DNA of 64,000 nucleotides from Parasponia andersonii (lineage: Eukaryota; Streptophyta; Magnoliopsida; Rosales; Cannabaceae): positions 227,711-291,710 of the forward strand of contig JXTB01000291.1 of assembly GCA_002914805.1 (NCBI GenBank), read 5' to 3'. The number at the start of each line of letters is the position of its first letter. The stretch's first letter is position 1. Shown in pieces: positions 23,101-34,730 of the stretch. Made by a program: the position numbers and the translations under genes. The notes beneath the pieces are model-generated. The model ran no database searches and was not told the DNA's origin. It saw only the letters and a program-made list of their open reading frames with translations.

Positions 23101-24298
23101 CAATTTTCCAAAACTTTCTTTAGATTCAAAATCATGTGACAAGTAGAAACTCAGTAATTTTTAACAATTATATCTACTATATTTCAAAACTAGGAAAAAT
23201 ATTTAGGAATTTTATATTTAAATTAACATTTCTAAATATACAATGAGACCTCATTAGTACCATAACTAGTTTTAAGTGAAGCAATTATTTAAATTTTATA
23301 TTCTTGGCCATTTTACGATCCTTAAATTCAAGTAGAATTATTTATTTTTAAACCATACTTTCCGTGAAAAAAAGGAATTACATACACCCACCATTATTCA
23401 AAATTAAGACATAGATAGTTCTTTTGAAAATAAAGATGATACATTGGTCAAATGTCAATATCTACTTCATTCAAAATTAAAATTGTCAGTTTGAAATTTC
23501 TAAACATTTCAAGATCAATTAACCAGGTTTTTAAGTCTAATTAAATTTCAAAATTACAAAAGTCTCTACATTTAAGGGTCACATAAACAAATTTGACAAA
23601 ACTAGTGCAATGCAATATTCAAGCAAACACAATATATCATACCAATTTATTGATCCAACTAGATTCTACTAATTTAAGAATTTCCTTATAAAATTCACAC
23701 TTGGTAAGACTGGAAAAGCGCTTTTTTTTTTGGGCCAAGGTCATATTATTAAATCAATTCATGAATGAAAACTAGTATGCCATGTCCAATAACAAGTCCA
23801 ACTAATGCATGATAGAAACCTACAAAAACATACTACCAAATACTTAAACTGGTTAAGCACGTACAAATAATTTCTAAAAAATTTAAATCACAACCCTACA
23901 AGTACAAATAATGTCAAGTCATGACAATTAAGACACAAGACACTGAATTGTAATCTTAGAACCTACAAGGTTTATAATAAAGGACATAAGAATACAAGAT
24001 TGAATGTCTATTTGAATTTAAGAATTTTGACAGGAGAAGAGTTCACTAGTCTCATGTCATCTTTGACATTTTTGGGACTACAATTTTAGGAAATAACCAT
24101 CCCAAAGGTACCAAAGTTCCACTCTAGTGAGGTAAACAAAAGATTCAAAACGAAATAGAGCAAAGACATCATATTTAGCCAATTTATAAGTGATGTATGA
24201 GGTATTTATCAAATACTTTTCCAAAACCTATTTTAAACACCAAAATACCACAGACAAGATCCAGACAGATTTAAAGTCTGAAGCATGAATACAAAAAC
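20171..24298 (-). other. Non-coding interior of the LARD-like element
   Basis: 4.1 kb, very AT-rich, with no ORF over 75 codons and no recognisable retroelement motif. A purine tract is at 20171-20182 (minus strand). The expected tRNA-Met primer site at the other end (just below 24299) is not recognisable. It is either a non-autonomous derivative mobilised in trans or an extremely decayed coding region; perfect TSDs favour the first but do not prove it. Confidence 0.7.
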
Positions 24299-26435
24299 TA
24301 TCACGATCGGAAATCCAAGACTGTGACTTATAGTAAATTTATGTGAAAATAGTAATAAACAATGAATTTTCAAAATTTTAGAAAATCAAGTAGTTGAAAT
24401 TTTAGATTTTAGTTCTCAAAAGTAAACAAATTTCACAATCAAGAAACTCTTCATTTGTCTTAATTTTTTTTCAAGGAAAATCCTTTATTTAAAATTTAGA
24501 GGAAAATCTAATTAATTAGTTTAGAAATATTTGTAAATTTATAAATTATAGAAAAACGAGTCTAACTAAACCTTAAGTCCAATGTTCAAAAAATTTACAT
24601 AAAATCATTTATATTTCTGAGTACTCAATTTAATAGAAAAATTTATCTTCATACATCTACTTAATAAATACACTACAATTAGTTAAATAAATTTGACAAA
24701 GAAAGTAAAAATGATATGGAGTAGGGACCAACCAAAGAAGATGATTAAAACCGCAAGTGTATACCAAGCACGTTTGTCAAGCCACTAGAATGATTACCAC
24801 AAAATAAATCGACATCTGAAAGTGGGAGGAAGTAGGGGGTGAGTACGTGAATGCTCAGTAGAAATTTAACTACTTTTTTGAATGGATATAATTTTACCAA
24901 ACTTGCATGGTTAATACCTTTTCCAAATTCCATTTATAAATCAAGTTTATAAAATAATTATTCTCCATGATAATCATTTATTCAAAACTAAAACTAGAAA
25001 TCGCAAGATTGTACATATCGTAAATCAACCCATCTTATGAACTCACATCCTCTTATTACTAACTAAAGTAACTCGTACTACGTATACTAAGTACTCTCTA
25101 TCTATTACCTATCCAGAAAACCGTAGGGACATTCAAGTGTCTAAGTCTACCAAACTAGAGGGGCAATTGAATGCCTACACCTATCGAATGGGAATAATTA
25201 GAAATCCCGCGTGGGTTTACGGGCTCTCACCGAATGCGGGTGTACTAGTTTGCCCACTACAACAACGTATTGCCTAAGATGTATCTCATATGTAATCTTA
25301 TGATATGTATATCATGTAACAAGATATGTGTAATTACCATGCAATACATAACCAAACAATGCTCTAAAACTCCTCTTAATATTATTCTAGAATTCACTAT
25401 ATATTAGGCAGAAAATCAACTAAGTCACCCAAGAATCACGATTTTAAAAAATATGTATAAAAGTCACACAGTCCAATTCTAGAATAATCAAAGATTTTCC
25501 AACAATTTATCAAAATATCATTTCATTCACGATTTTTCACAAAAATAGTTATAATGCAAATTTTAAATTAAAACATATATAAATCCACCTCAATTGAGTG
25601 TCAAAATAGTACTACAAGACTATGGAAAAAGTTTGGCATCTTTTGAAATGTTTGTCGTCTTTTTTGAACTTTTGATCGACAGTTTTGACCACCTGATTTT
25701 TAATCGGGGCCTCAGATTGTGAAACGACTTCACCATTGAATTAGAGCACCCAAAAAGACTAGGTTAGATATATAGTTTGACCGATTTAGGCTTGGACTGA
25801 ACCCGACTCACGATACACAAAACGAGGCAAATCTAAGCCGTTAGATTTAGATTTTTGTGCCTGTCATCAAATTTAGTCAATTTATATATATATATATATA
25901 TATCAAAAGTTTTGTTTTCACGAGTACATCACAAATATGATGTTTATTTTACGATCTAATGGTCGGACTGAAAAATATAAATACGAAATTAAGATAGCTC
26001 AAAATTGACAACTGTCAAGAAATAATCCAGGCAAACTTGAGTCGAGATATATATACTATAACGATTCTCGTATAGAAATGAGTCCGAGAAGCCTAAGTTT
26101 GTAGCTTAAAGTCGTCAGAAACGATGCCGGAATTGAAATATTCCCACTGGCAATTTTTGAATTTTTTCCAACGAAATGGTATTTCGGCAATTTGGGATGG
26201 CAGCTGGAGCTTCGTGGTGAGGTGGCGAGCTAATCTAGGTAGTTGATGTTAGTCATTAGTGGCCGGAAGAGCTCATGCGATAGCTCACCTAGTGGATGTG
26301 GGTGGCTGCCTGCTTCAGCCGAGAGAGGAAGGGAGAGATCAGGTGGGGGAGAGAAAGAAAGGAAAAGAAGAAAAAAAAAGAGGGTCCCACTACTAAAAGA
26401 ATATTATATTAAAATAAAATGTATGGGGTTTCACA
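24299..26435 (-). repeat. 5' LTR of the LARD-like element (2137 bp)
   Basis: Begins TATCACGATC (first dinucleotide changed from TG) and ends ..GGGTTTCACA. It pairs with 18065-20170. It contains a GC-rich patch (about 26160-26330) and a (TA)n run near 25884-25903. Confidence 0.9.
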
Positions 26436-26514
26436 GCTTTTGCTCCGACTATTTGATGTGGATGTCAGCTTCAGCATAGTCCACACCCGTCGTCGCTAAT
26501 GCTTCAATTAACAT
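26436..26514 (-). pseudogene. 5' part of small EALA-family gene, split by a retrotransposon
   Basis: ATG at 26514 opens a frame reading MLIEALATTGVDYAEADIHI, clearly related to MSIEALAMAGADYTECEINL of the paralog at 39304-39588. A TAG at 26449-26451 (codon 22) already breaks it, and the retrotransposon begins after codon 26. The continuation is at 17974-18064. A decayed Gypsy element starts 192 bp upstream of this ATG. This is a pseudogene of a small plant protein of unknown function. Confidence 0.75.
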
Positions 26515-26645
26515 AATGATCTATGCATCGTTTTTCTTTTTCTTTCCTATAGCTATTTCGGAAATGTTGTTTTGAAAGTTTTGTATTTGATATTTTCACA
26601 AAAAAAAATCCAAATGTGTATGTGTGAGTATATGTTTGTGGAATT

Positions 26646-26647
<2 letters not shown>

Positions 26648-26682
<35 letters not shown>
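26648..26682. repeat. (TA)n microsatellite
   Basis: A long uninterrupted TA run lies between the split gene's start and the next retrotransposon. Confidence 0.9.
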
Positions 26683-26687
<5 letters not shown>

Positions 26688-26706
26688 ATTAAGTTCTAAT
26701 CATATT

Positions 26707-26857
26707 TGACGTAGCGGATTTCTAGATTTCAAATAAATAATTTTATAATACCTAACATACAAAAATATTCTACCAACTAATGGAATGTTCATTAGATTAA
26801 GTTTTAGAATTTTTGATCTTGGCTTTAGGTCATAGATGTTTTTGGGCTACTGCATCA
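26707..26857 (-). repeat. 3' LTR of Gypsy element (151 bp, shortened)
   Basis: Matches both ends of 31601-31999 but lacks about 250 bp of its middle. Plus-strand ends TGACGTAGCGG and ..TACTGCATCA. Confidence 0.85.
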
Positions 26858-28104
26858 GTTCTCTTCCTCTTGAAAAATAACTCTTCCTCGAGTTGCTCAA
26901 GGTATAGCTTTCGGTCCATGGTATTTGTATAGGTCTTAAACATATGCAATATCATTAATGTTTTGAATGATGCGAAATAGACCAATTTTCTTTTGCTTGA
27001 GTTTATTGTATTTTTCTGCAGGAAGTCTTTCTTTACGTAAATAAACCATTACAAAATCACCCTCTTTGAAAGTTTTGAATTTTTTGTGCTTGTCAGCATT
27101 AGCCTTGTATTTTGTAGTAGACTTTTCTAACTTTCTTTTCACTTCTTCATAGATATGGATCGCCTTATTAATCAAATGATTGACAATAATACTTATCCTT
27201 GGAAGTTTTGGTAAAGGTACCAAGTCGAGAGTATGTGATGGAAGATGAATATAAACAATTTCAAATGGAGATTTACCGTTGGAACGATTTGGCACGTTGT
27301 TGTAAGCAAACTCAGCTTGGGTAGGACATTCTTCTATTATCTAGGGCTTTATTTGATCAAGCACCGTAAAATGTTTCCAAGTGTGTGATTAGTGACTTCA
27401 GTTTGCCCATCCATTTGGGGATGACAAATGCTACTAAATTACAAGGTGGTATCAAGTCTCGTCCACAAAGTGCACCAAAAATGACTGAGGAATTTACTAT
27501 CACGATCAGAGACTAATGTCCTTGGTAACCCATACAGACGAACAATCTCTCGAAAAAACAATTGAGCAATATGGGTAGCATCTGAAGTTTTCTTGCAGAG
27601 AATTAAATGAGCTATATTTGAAAAATGATCTACTACAACAAAGATAGAATCCGAACCTTTTTGTGTTCGTAGTAGTCCCAAGATGAAATCCATAGATAAA
27701 TCTTCCTAAGGCGCATTAGGAATAGGAAGTGGCATGTACAACCTAGTGTTTTGATCTTGTCCCTTTGCAATCTGGCATATATAACAACTCTTGATAAATT
27801 TCTTGACATCATGCTTAAGATGTGGCCAAAAGTATTGAGCTTCCACTAATGAAATAGTTTTGTCTAACCCCATATATCCTCCTAACCCTCTTGTGTGTAG
27901 TTTCTGAATGATGTGTTTTCTAAGAGATCCTCGTGGAATATATAAATGGTTTTCAAAGAATAGAAAACCATCATGTATTTGCTGTTTATTTACAACTCCA
28001 CTAATGCACTTCTCCCATTCTTCTTTGCAATCTTCATCATCAGCGTATAAGTCTTTCAAATAATCAAAACTGATTATTTCATTTTGAACAGTAGTCAGTA
28101 ACAT
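26858..28104 (-). pseudogene. Gypsy integrase remnant
   Basis: The zinc module is at 27706-28104 (LHTRGLGGYMG then CYICQIAKG). The core is at 27439-27693, with D in MDFILGL and D in [13 protein letters not shown]; the third acid is in QTEVTN near 27385, in a shifted frame. The C-terminal part 26936-27295 has NRSNGKSPFEIVY and DFVMVYLRKERLP. Stops and frameshifts separate the pieces. Confidence 0.88.
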
Positions 28105-29400
28105 AACTCAGTGACTCAATGCATCAGTAACCATGTTTAATTGTCTTGACTTATGCCTGAGAGAGAAAATAAACTTCTGGATATAGGCAATCCATCGAGC
28201 ATGCATTTGATTGAGTTTAGAAGAGTTGTTGAGGTACTTAAGAGCTTAATGATCTGTATTGAGGATGAATTCCTTCTGCACTAGATACGGCTCCCACTGT
28301 TGTAATGTACAAATAACCGCATATAATTCTTGTTCATACATTAACCATTTTTTGTGGGCTTCACTGAACTTTTCACTAAAGAAAGCTATCGCCTTCATAT
28401 CTTGAGATAGAACAGCTCAAATCCTACGCTAAAAGTATCACAGTCGACTTCGAAAATTTTGTCAAAATTAGGAAGTGAACGGATGGGTACATTAGTGAGT
28501 TTTTCCTTCAGGACAGTAAAACTTTGTTCCACTTCTTCTTTCCAAAGGAATTGTTTTTGCTACAAATAGTCAGTGAGCAGTGCGGCTATAGTACTAAAGT
28601 TTCTTATAAATCGTCTATAGAACATTGCAAGGCCATGAATACTTTGAACTTCTATAATGGTTTTTGGTATTGGCCACTCTCAGATAGCCTTTACCTTATC
28701 TTGATCGACTTTGATTCCATCAGAACTATCAACAAAACTGAAAAAGACCAAGTTGTCAGTCATGAAGCTACATTTTTTTAGGTTGACATACAATTGATTC
28801 TTACGAAGCATATTAAAAACTTTAGTCAAGTGTTATGGATGTTCTTTCTCATTCTGACTATATACCAAAATATCATCAAAATAAACGACGATAAATCTTC
28901 CAATAAAGGGTTGGAATACCTAATTCAATAACCTTATGAAAGTACTCAGGGCATTGGATAGACCGAATAGCATAACTAACCATTCATATAGTCCTTCATG
29001 TATTTTGAATGCAATCTTCCATTCATCTCCAAGATGAATATGAATCTGATAGTATCCGCTCTACAAATCAATCTTGGAACAGAGCTTTAATCTTCCCAAT
29101 CTATCAAGTATGTCATCCAATCGTGGCATAGGAAATCAATATCGTATCGTAATCTTGTTAATGGCCCATCTATCAATGCACATCCTCTAGCTTCTGTCTT
29201 TCTTCAGTGATAGGAGTGTAGGTACAGCCATAGGGCTCATGCTTTCTGTAATCATCACTTTCTTCAGGAGGTCTTGGACTTGTATTTGTAGGATCTCATA
29301 CTCTTTAGGACTCATGTAGTAGTGCGGTAGACTCAGTAGACTTGCTCTAGGAGTAAGATCAATCTAATGTTGAATATTTCGTAGGGGTGGTAAGCCAATG
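28105..29400 (-). pseudogene. Gypsy RT and RNase H remnant
   Basis: The minus-strand frame near 28860-28905 gives GRFIVVYFDDILVYSQ, with the YxDD polymerase motif intact. RNase H-like sequence lies at about 28120-28450. No long frame survives; several stops and small indels. Confidence 0.8.
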
Positions 29401-30060
29401 GGTAACTCCTCAGGAACGGTGTCTTCAAATTCAGACAGTAATATTTGAACTTGCACAAGAATATTGGTATGAGTATATGCCTCTTTAGGTACAAAAAGAA
29501 GGTTGGTCCTGGTGGAGGCCGTTTAGTTATTTTGTAGCTTCATAAGAGCTAGAGTAATCTTTATGTTATCTTTGTAGAAGCTGTATATGTTAGCTTTGTC
29601 ATTATACATAGTGTTTAAATCGAATTGTTACGGTCATCTAAGCATCCATATCAATAACATCACATAATACCTCATCTTTGTATGGAAAAAGGAACTCGAC
29701 ATTATTGTGCCACCTTTGTTTTACCAACATCCTTAATCTAGCCAATGAGATACGAGGTAGTATGTGGTTGGATTGGTAGTTGTAACTTGTCTACCATAGT
29801 CTTGAATACTATGTTCTCATTACTCCTACTATCAATGATAAGATCACATACTCGTTGTTCAACCATTCAACGAGTCTTGAAGATACTATGTCATTGCATG
29901 TCTTCTTCCTTCTTTGGTGTATACATCAATCATTTTATCACCAAGGAAATATATTCATCTCCATAAATGACTTCCTTAAGTTCAACTTTATCTATGTACT
30001 CCTCATTCTTGAAATACACCTCATCCTCTTCGATGTTGTGATCATGTGTGGTTAGATTAA
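29401..30060 (-). pseudogene. Gypsy protease-region remnant
   Basis: Near 29800-29860 the minus strand reads CDLIIDSRSNENIV. This corresponds to the retroviral-type aspartic protease motif D-S/T-G, with the Gly now Arg. The surrounding frame is interrupted. Confidence 0.6.
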
Positions 30061-31124
30061 CGAGTCTATTTTGACGATAATGATTTGAATAAGACCTATT
30101 TGTCCACAATGATAACTTTTATTACCTCTCGGGATTGCATAAAAGTTGTTAGTATTGTTGTTGGTTATTTCCCTTTGTGGTCGAGTGGTTGGTTAGTTGT
30201 GAGAAGGAGTTGATCTTACTGCTTCATTTTGTTGCCTTGCTATGGCCTTCCCTTTTCTCAAATCAAATTTTTATGATTGTGTAGAGGATTGAAAAGTTGT
30301 CAAATTATGATTTACCTTTTCGTTGAGCTGAGTTTCAATTTTCAAAGTGAGTTGAATTACACTAGATAAAGTATTATAAGATTATTTGAATACCTCATCT
30401 TGTATGTTTGTATGAAGTCTATCAATGAATCTTGAAATCTTTTGACTTTCGGATTTGCAAATGTCTAATTGGGCAGCTAGTATATGAAACTCGATTACGT
30501 ATTCTTATACTATCTGGTATACTTATTAGTAATATTAATATCGACTAAAAAGTACTTGTTCGTAATTTGGAGGTGGGAAGTGCTCGATCATCAATTGTTT
30601 CATCCGTCGCCAAGTGTGAACTTTGTTTCTTCCGTGCCGAATATGTGTCACTTGTAATTGATCCCACCAAGCTAACACGCTTCCTTTGAGTTGATAAGCC
30701 ACTAATTTGACTTTCATATATTCTGGAGTACCTCAATAATCAAAAAACTTTTCTACTTCAGCTAACCAATCAAGGAATTCTTCAATCATGAATAGACCAT
30801 TAAATTATGGAATCTTAATCTTCATAAAGTAGTTAGTTTGTCGAGGTCCTTGGTTGTTTTCGGGCATGGCTGGTCCTTCATTGTCTTCACTAGAATCTTT
30901 ATCTTAAAAAGTTGATTTTCATGTGGCCTAAAATTTTTAAAAGGGTCAACTTCTTCACATCTCTGTCGTCCATAATTATTGTTTCGTCTCCCAAGAAAGT
31001 GTTGAGTCAAATTTGTAAGCGTTATTTCTAGATTCTACAATTTTCTATCAAGTGTATCTACCGACTCCTTTGTTGCGAACTCTTCTACAGCGGAATTTTG
31101 TTGGCTAGACTCTCCGCCCAACAT
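30061..31124 (-). pseudogene. Gypsy gag remnant
   Basis: The ATG is at 31124 (MLGGESS). The capsid motif VAYQLKGSVLAWWDQLQ and NYEQVLFSRY lie at 30535-30717. The zinc knuckle near 30105 reads SYHCGQIG, with its first Cys lost. Frames are broken repeatedly. Confidence 0.8.
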
Positions 31125-31148
31125 CTTTTTTTTTTAAACTTTTTATTT

Positions 31149-31290
31149 TAAACTTTTTTTTTCTTTTATAGAAAAGAAAATAGTACAAACTTTTAAAAGT
31201 AAAGAAAAATAGAATTACTTTTTTTTTTTTTGCTTTTATAGGAAAGAAAATAATAAAAACTCTTAAAAGTAAAGAAAAATAGAACTCTCA
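31149..31290. repeat. Tandem duplication of about 70 bp in the gypsy leader
   Basis: Two adjacent copies, each a T-run followed by CTTTTATAG.AAAGAAAATA and ending GTAAAGAAAAATAGAA, lie between the gag start and the 5' LTR. Confidence 0.75.
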
Positions 31291-31600
31291 AAAATATAAA
31301 GAGTAAGGAATAAAATAAAGTTTAAAAAAATGTATATATTACCCTGGTAAAGGAATGAAGCAAATTCTCCAGGGAGGAAACATTGATATACGCCTCATAT
31401 TATTATTTTTTTTTGGAATCAAAGATGGTGTATGGAAGGGTTATATGTGTATATGTGGTAAATAATTTTTGTAGGAAGGTGATGGTAATGATTAGATAAC
31501 GAAGGTAAAGATGAAATAAGGATTTTTTTTAATGGAAATAGTGTAGAGTAACAGTAATAGGAAAGCTCCACCTGATACAGAGGTAGACTTTGGTACTAAT

Positions 31601-31999
31601 TGACACAACGGATTGCTAGATTTCACTCTAACTTGCGTTCTCACAACAAGAAGAGAAATAAGTAAAATTCTTAAGGAGAATTTACAAGAGAAAACTAAGA
31701 TATTATTGAAAATTAGATGATTACAACTCTTGCCAATGTATGTTATCTATACAAATTTAGGATTAATCTAAATCATTCAATAGAATAATTTTAAGAAACT
31801 TATAATTATATATGTAGTACCTACCAACCAAATACATTTAAATAAATAAATTATTCACCTATCACACTTTAAATAAATAAACTAAATAAATAAGTCTATA
31901 ATAACTAACCAACGAAAATATTCTACCAATTATCAGAATCTTCTTTAGAATGAATTTTGGGTCATGATTTTAGGTCTTAGATGTTAGGCTGCTGCATCA
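31601..31999 (-). repeat. 5' LTR of Gypsy element (399 bp)
   Basis: Plus-strand ends TGACACAACGG and ..GCTGCATCA, immediately followed by the ATATT TSD. It retains the middle part missing from the other LTR. Confidence 0.87.
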
Positions 32000-32004
32000 A
32001 TATT

Positions 32005-33694
32005 GTACTTGTTGTTTAGGGAATCGAAACATAAAAGCTTAGAAAGTCACGAGGTTTTTCCTGCTAAACTTCAAAAGTGTGCTTGTACTGATATACAGGT
32101 TGGAGAAGTTAATTAAAAGATAGCCTTATCGCTGGTCACTGGTCAGTATTATGACGTACTGCATATGCCATAGAATACGTCATGATAATCATGGAATCTT
32201 CAACATGCTATATGTATGCTATATGTAGTAGTATATATATCTTCTATCTATATAACAAAACCTTCGACTCCCGTGAATATTAAGATCAGAAACCTACATG
32301 CATGCAATCTTACAAGTTTGAACTACGAATTTTTCGGGCAAAAATTGTTATGAGGATTGACCATCAACGAGTTTTCAAAGTCAATCAGGAAATGTGCAAG
32401 AACAATCAACCCAAGTTTTGAAGATATTTATTGCTCGTTTCAATTGTAGGACAACTAGACAGAAATTAAAATAATTAATCTAGAAAACGTGGAAAAAATT
32501 AATTACTAAGAAGGAGAAAATTAAATATGCATGTAGCTTAACTGGATTAATAAGCATAAAAAACGTAATTGTTTGATCAATCTAGGGCAATGAGAATGAT
32601 GAGTACTTAGTTTTGAAAATAACTTTATATATGGTTTGCTTGTTTTTTGGCAACATATTGTTTCCGTGTTTTAATTTGCAATTAATTAAATTCAGCTACT
32701 TGGAGTAACATTCTCTCAATGATTGATCATTATACATCAGAATATAGATCTAGAGATCAAGTTATGTTTTTGTTAAATTTTCGTTTGTGTATATGGACCG
32801 TTGAATAATATTCTTAAATGGAAAGGATTTTATGCCACCCGAACTTTGTTTATATTTATTAATAAGCACAACTAGAGAGCCAGGAGTATACTACTTATTT
32901 CTGCAAATTTTATTTAAAAAGAGGGCTATAAAAGTTTAGGTTATGTATTGCGATGAAGACAATCACGACTTATGAAACCCATCCCTTCGAACTCAGATAA
33001 TGGTGTAGCAGAAGTTTACAGGAAAGACCATTACACGATATTCAAATTTGTTGATTCGGGCATGAATATCGAAAGAGAATTAAGTGAAAACCATGGAATT
33101 TTCTAATAACTGAACTAACAAGAAAAAGAGACAACTAGGGCTTACACGAACCTTAAAACGAAAGAATATTATAGAAAATAACACAATAATCAAAATTTAA
33201 AATAAAAGAAAAATTTGACATACCGAATACTATAAAGAAAATACTAACTAAACTCTAAACTCTATCATATAGTCACTACAAACAGGACATAATTCTGGAT
33301 TTCCTATGCAAAATTATAAGCAAAACAATTATTTCCTAAAATAGACAAACGAGGAAATTTGGCTGAAAAAAACCCTAAGTAACAAGCAAAAAAAAAAATG
33401 TTAAGGCACATAATATGTCAATACGTTACTAATTGATTATAGTTATATATTAAATGAATCCGTGCACGATACAATCGTCAATTTTAGGCTACATATGATG
33501 CACCGTGCATAGAGCGAAAAAAGGTGAGTATATCGAACAGTTGACCGTTTCTATCTTAGAAAAGTGGTGAAAGTTCCCAAATCTAATAAGTCGCCGATCA
33601 CATCAAAATCCAGAACGACAGTCCCAGCGCTCCATGAACTCCCACTACTCATTGTAAGTGTACCTCATCACATCAAGAGTTCTTTTTCATGTAT

Positions 33695-33725
<31 letters not shown>

Positions 33726-34085
33726 TTACTTATTACATATATCCATCAATAATTACAATAAATTGATACTTACTGGTGTAGTGTTGATTGTCTTTAGCAA
33801 ACATTATGCGGCTAGCTACACGTAATTAAATCTCTTCAAATTGAAAATTTCTCAGGAACAAAAAATAGAGGAAAGAAATTAACAATAAAGGATACTATAT
33901 TTCCAAGACTATTATTTAACACATCCTTAAGTACTCTTGGCAATACACGAAAAGCTAATAATACAAAATTGAACTCTGATATTTAATTACAAAATAATCA
34001 AAATAACGAGTTAATGGCCACAAATAATAATTGGTTGATACCAAGAGACTTATACATTTGTACATTTGCACGGATAAACGAAATT
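32005..34085. other. Intergenic DNA
   Basis: AT-rich with a (TA)n run at about 33697-33719. A short plus-strand frame from 33564 ends near a good donor-like GTAAGTG (33655), but it resembles nothing I know. No supportable gene. Confidence 0.5.
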
Positions 34086-34601
34086 TCAATAGCTAAATCG
34101 TCTGAATTCCGAAATAGGTTCTGATTTTCTCTTGATTTGAAAGTGTTGATATGAGAGATCCTTGAAACCATTTTTCTCACCGGATCTTAAGTTGCAACTA
34201 TCTCTTCTCTCATGATTCATAGCCTGATAGTTTCCTGCATGAGCTAGCACTTTATTAACCCAAACGTTTAATAGCCTCTCCATATCGAAAGACCGCACTA
34301 CTCTACTCTGGTTCGGCTCATGCAAAATCTTCTTCTTCTTCTTCTTCTTCTTCATCTTCATGTTTTGGTGATCATGGTCGACGTTTTCTTCTCCTTCCTC
34401 ATCGTTTAATACTACTACTTCTCCTTCTTCATCCCCGGCTAGTAAATGCGGCGGTGGCAACTGATCCACTTCTCTTCGCTCCCATTCTTCGAAATCCATA
34501 TCGAAAGAATGATGGTTCACATCAGCCATTGCAAGAGCTTCTAATGAAAGAGCTGCCATAATATTATTTTGTTGACTCTGTAGTTGCTGATGATGTTGCA
34601 T
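34086..34601 (-). CDS. Small acidic EALA-family protein, 171 aa, function unknown
   Basis: A complete ATG-to-stop frame on the minus strand. The N-terminus is Gln/His-rich (residues 1-13). The family motif follows (LSLEALAMADVNHHSFDMDF, about residues 18-37), then EEWERREVDQLPPPHLLAGD (38-57). Next come an acidic stretch (DEEGEEN) and a run of eight lysines encoded by an AAG microsatellite (plus-strand CTT repeat at 34329-34354). The C-terminal part is basic, with MERLLNVWVNKVLAHAGNY. The first half aligns with 39304-39588 and with the split copy at 17974/26514; the second half does not, so the gene may have diverged or the stop may not be ancestral. No signal peptide or membrane segment. I recall similar hypothetical proteins from other dicots but no function. 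Confidence 0.62.
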   Translation of the reverse strand: MQHHQQLQSQQNNIMAALSLEALAMADVNHHSFDMDFEEWERREVDQLPPPHLLAGDEEGEVVVLNDEEGEENVDHDHQNMKMKKKKKKKKILHEPNQSRVVRSFDMERLLNVWVNKVLAHAGNYQAMNHERRDSCNLRSGEKNGFKDLSYQHFQIKRKSEPISEFRRFSY

Positions 34602-34676
34602 GCGAAAATATTCTCTGATTTGGGTTTGCTAAATATTCTTGATGATAACTTGTTTGGCATGGTGATCATATATGTG

Positions 34677-34730
34677 TGTATATATATATATATAGGATAG
34701 CCACGGTACGATGACGTAGGTGCATGCATG
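34677..34730 (-). promoter_or_regulatory. Upstream region of the 34601 gene: TATA-type run, ACGTCA and RY motifs
   Basis: 80-130 bp upstream of the ATG the minus strand has a long TATATA run (34677-34696). Then come TACGTCAT (34711-34718, a bZIP-type ACGT core) and the palindrome CATGCATG (34723-34730, an RY-type element). Motif presence is direct; regulation by bZIP or B3 factors is inference. Confidence 0.35.

Larger units (their letters stand above)
18060..26440 (-). mobile_element. LTR retrotransposon with long LTRs and coding-free interior (LARD-like), with TSD
   Basis: LTRs of 2106 bp (18065-20170) and 2137 bp (24299-26435) flank a 4.1-kb interior. The TSD GCTTT is identical at 18060-18064 and 26436-26440. 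Next to the left LTR the minus strand reads GACGAAATTCTTTTACGGAGGGAAGTG-like sequence (quoted in parts: GACGAAATTCTTTTACGGAG, then GGAAGTG), the purine tract found before the 3' LTR of Tekay/Del-type chromoviruses. This sets minus orientation. I find no gag, RT or integrase motif in any frame. It interrupts the coding sequence of a host gene. The LTRs differ by about 8-10% in the part I compared. Confidence 0.9.
26702..32004 (-). mobile_element. Decayed Ty3/Gypsy element (chromovirus-type) with TSD
   Basis: LTRs at 26707-26857 (151 bp, internally deleted) and 31601-31999 (399 bp) flank gag-pol on the minus strand. The TSD ATATT is identical at 26702-26706 and 32000-32004. Both LTRs share ends TGAC.. 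and ..CTGCATCA. A purine tract AGAGGAAGAGAAC lies inside the left LTR. Next to the right LTR a degenerate primer site reads TAGTACCAAAGTC, near the initiator-Met form. The integrase wording ([30 protein letters not shown]) is of CRM-like chromovirus type as I recall it. Multiple stops and frameshifts. Confidence 0.9.

Noticed and set aside
26243..26479. 78-codon plus-strand ORF crossing the right edge of the LARD LTR
   Set aside because: It spans the transposon-gene junction and is opposite to the real gene fragment.
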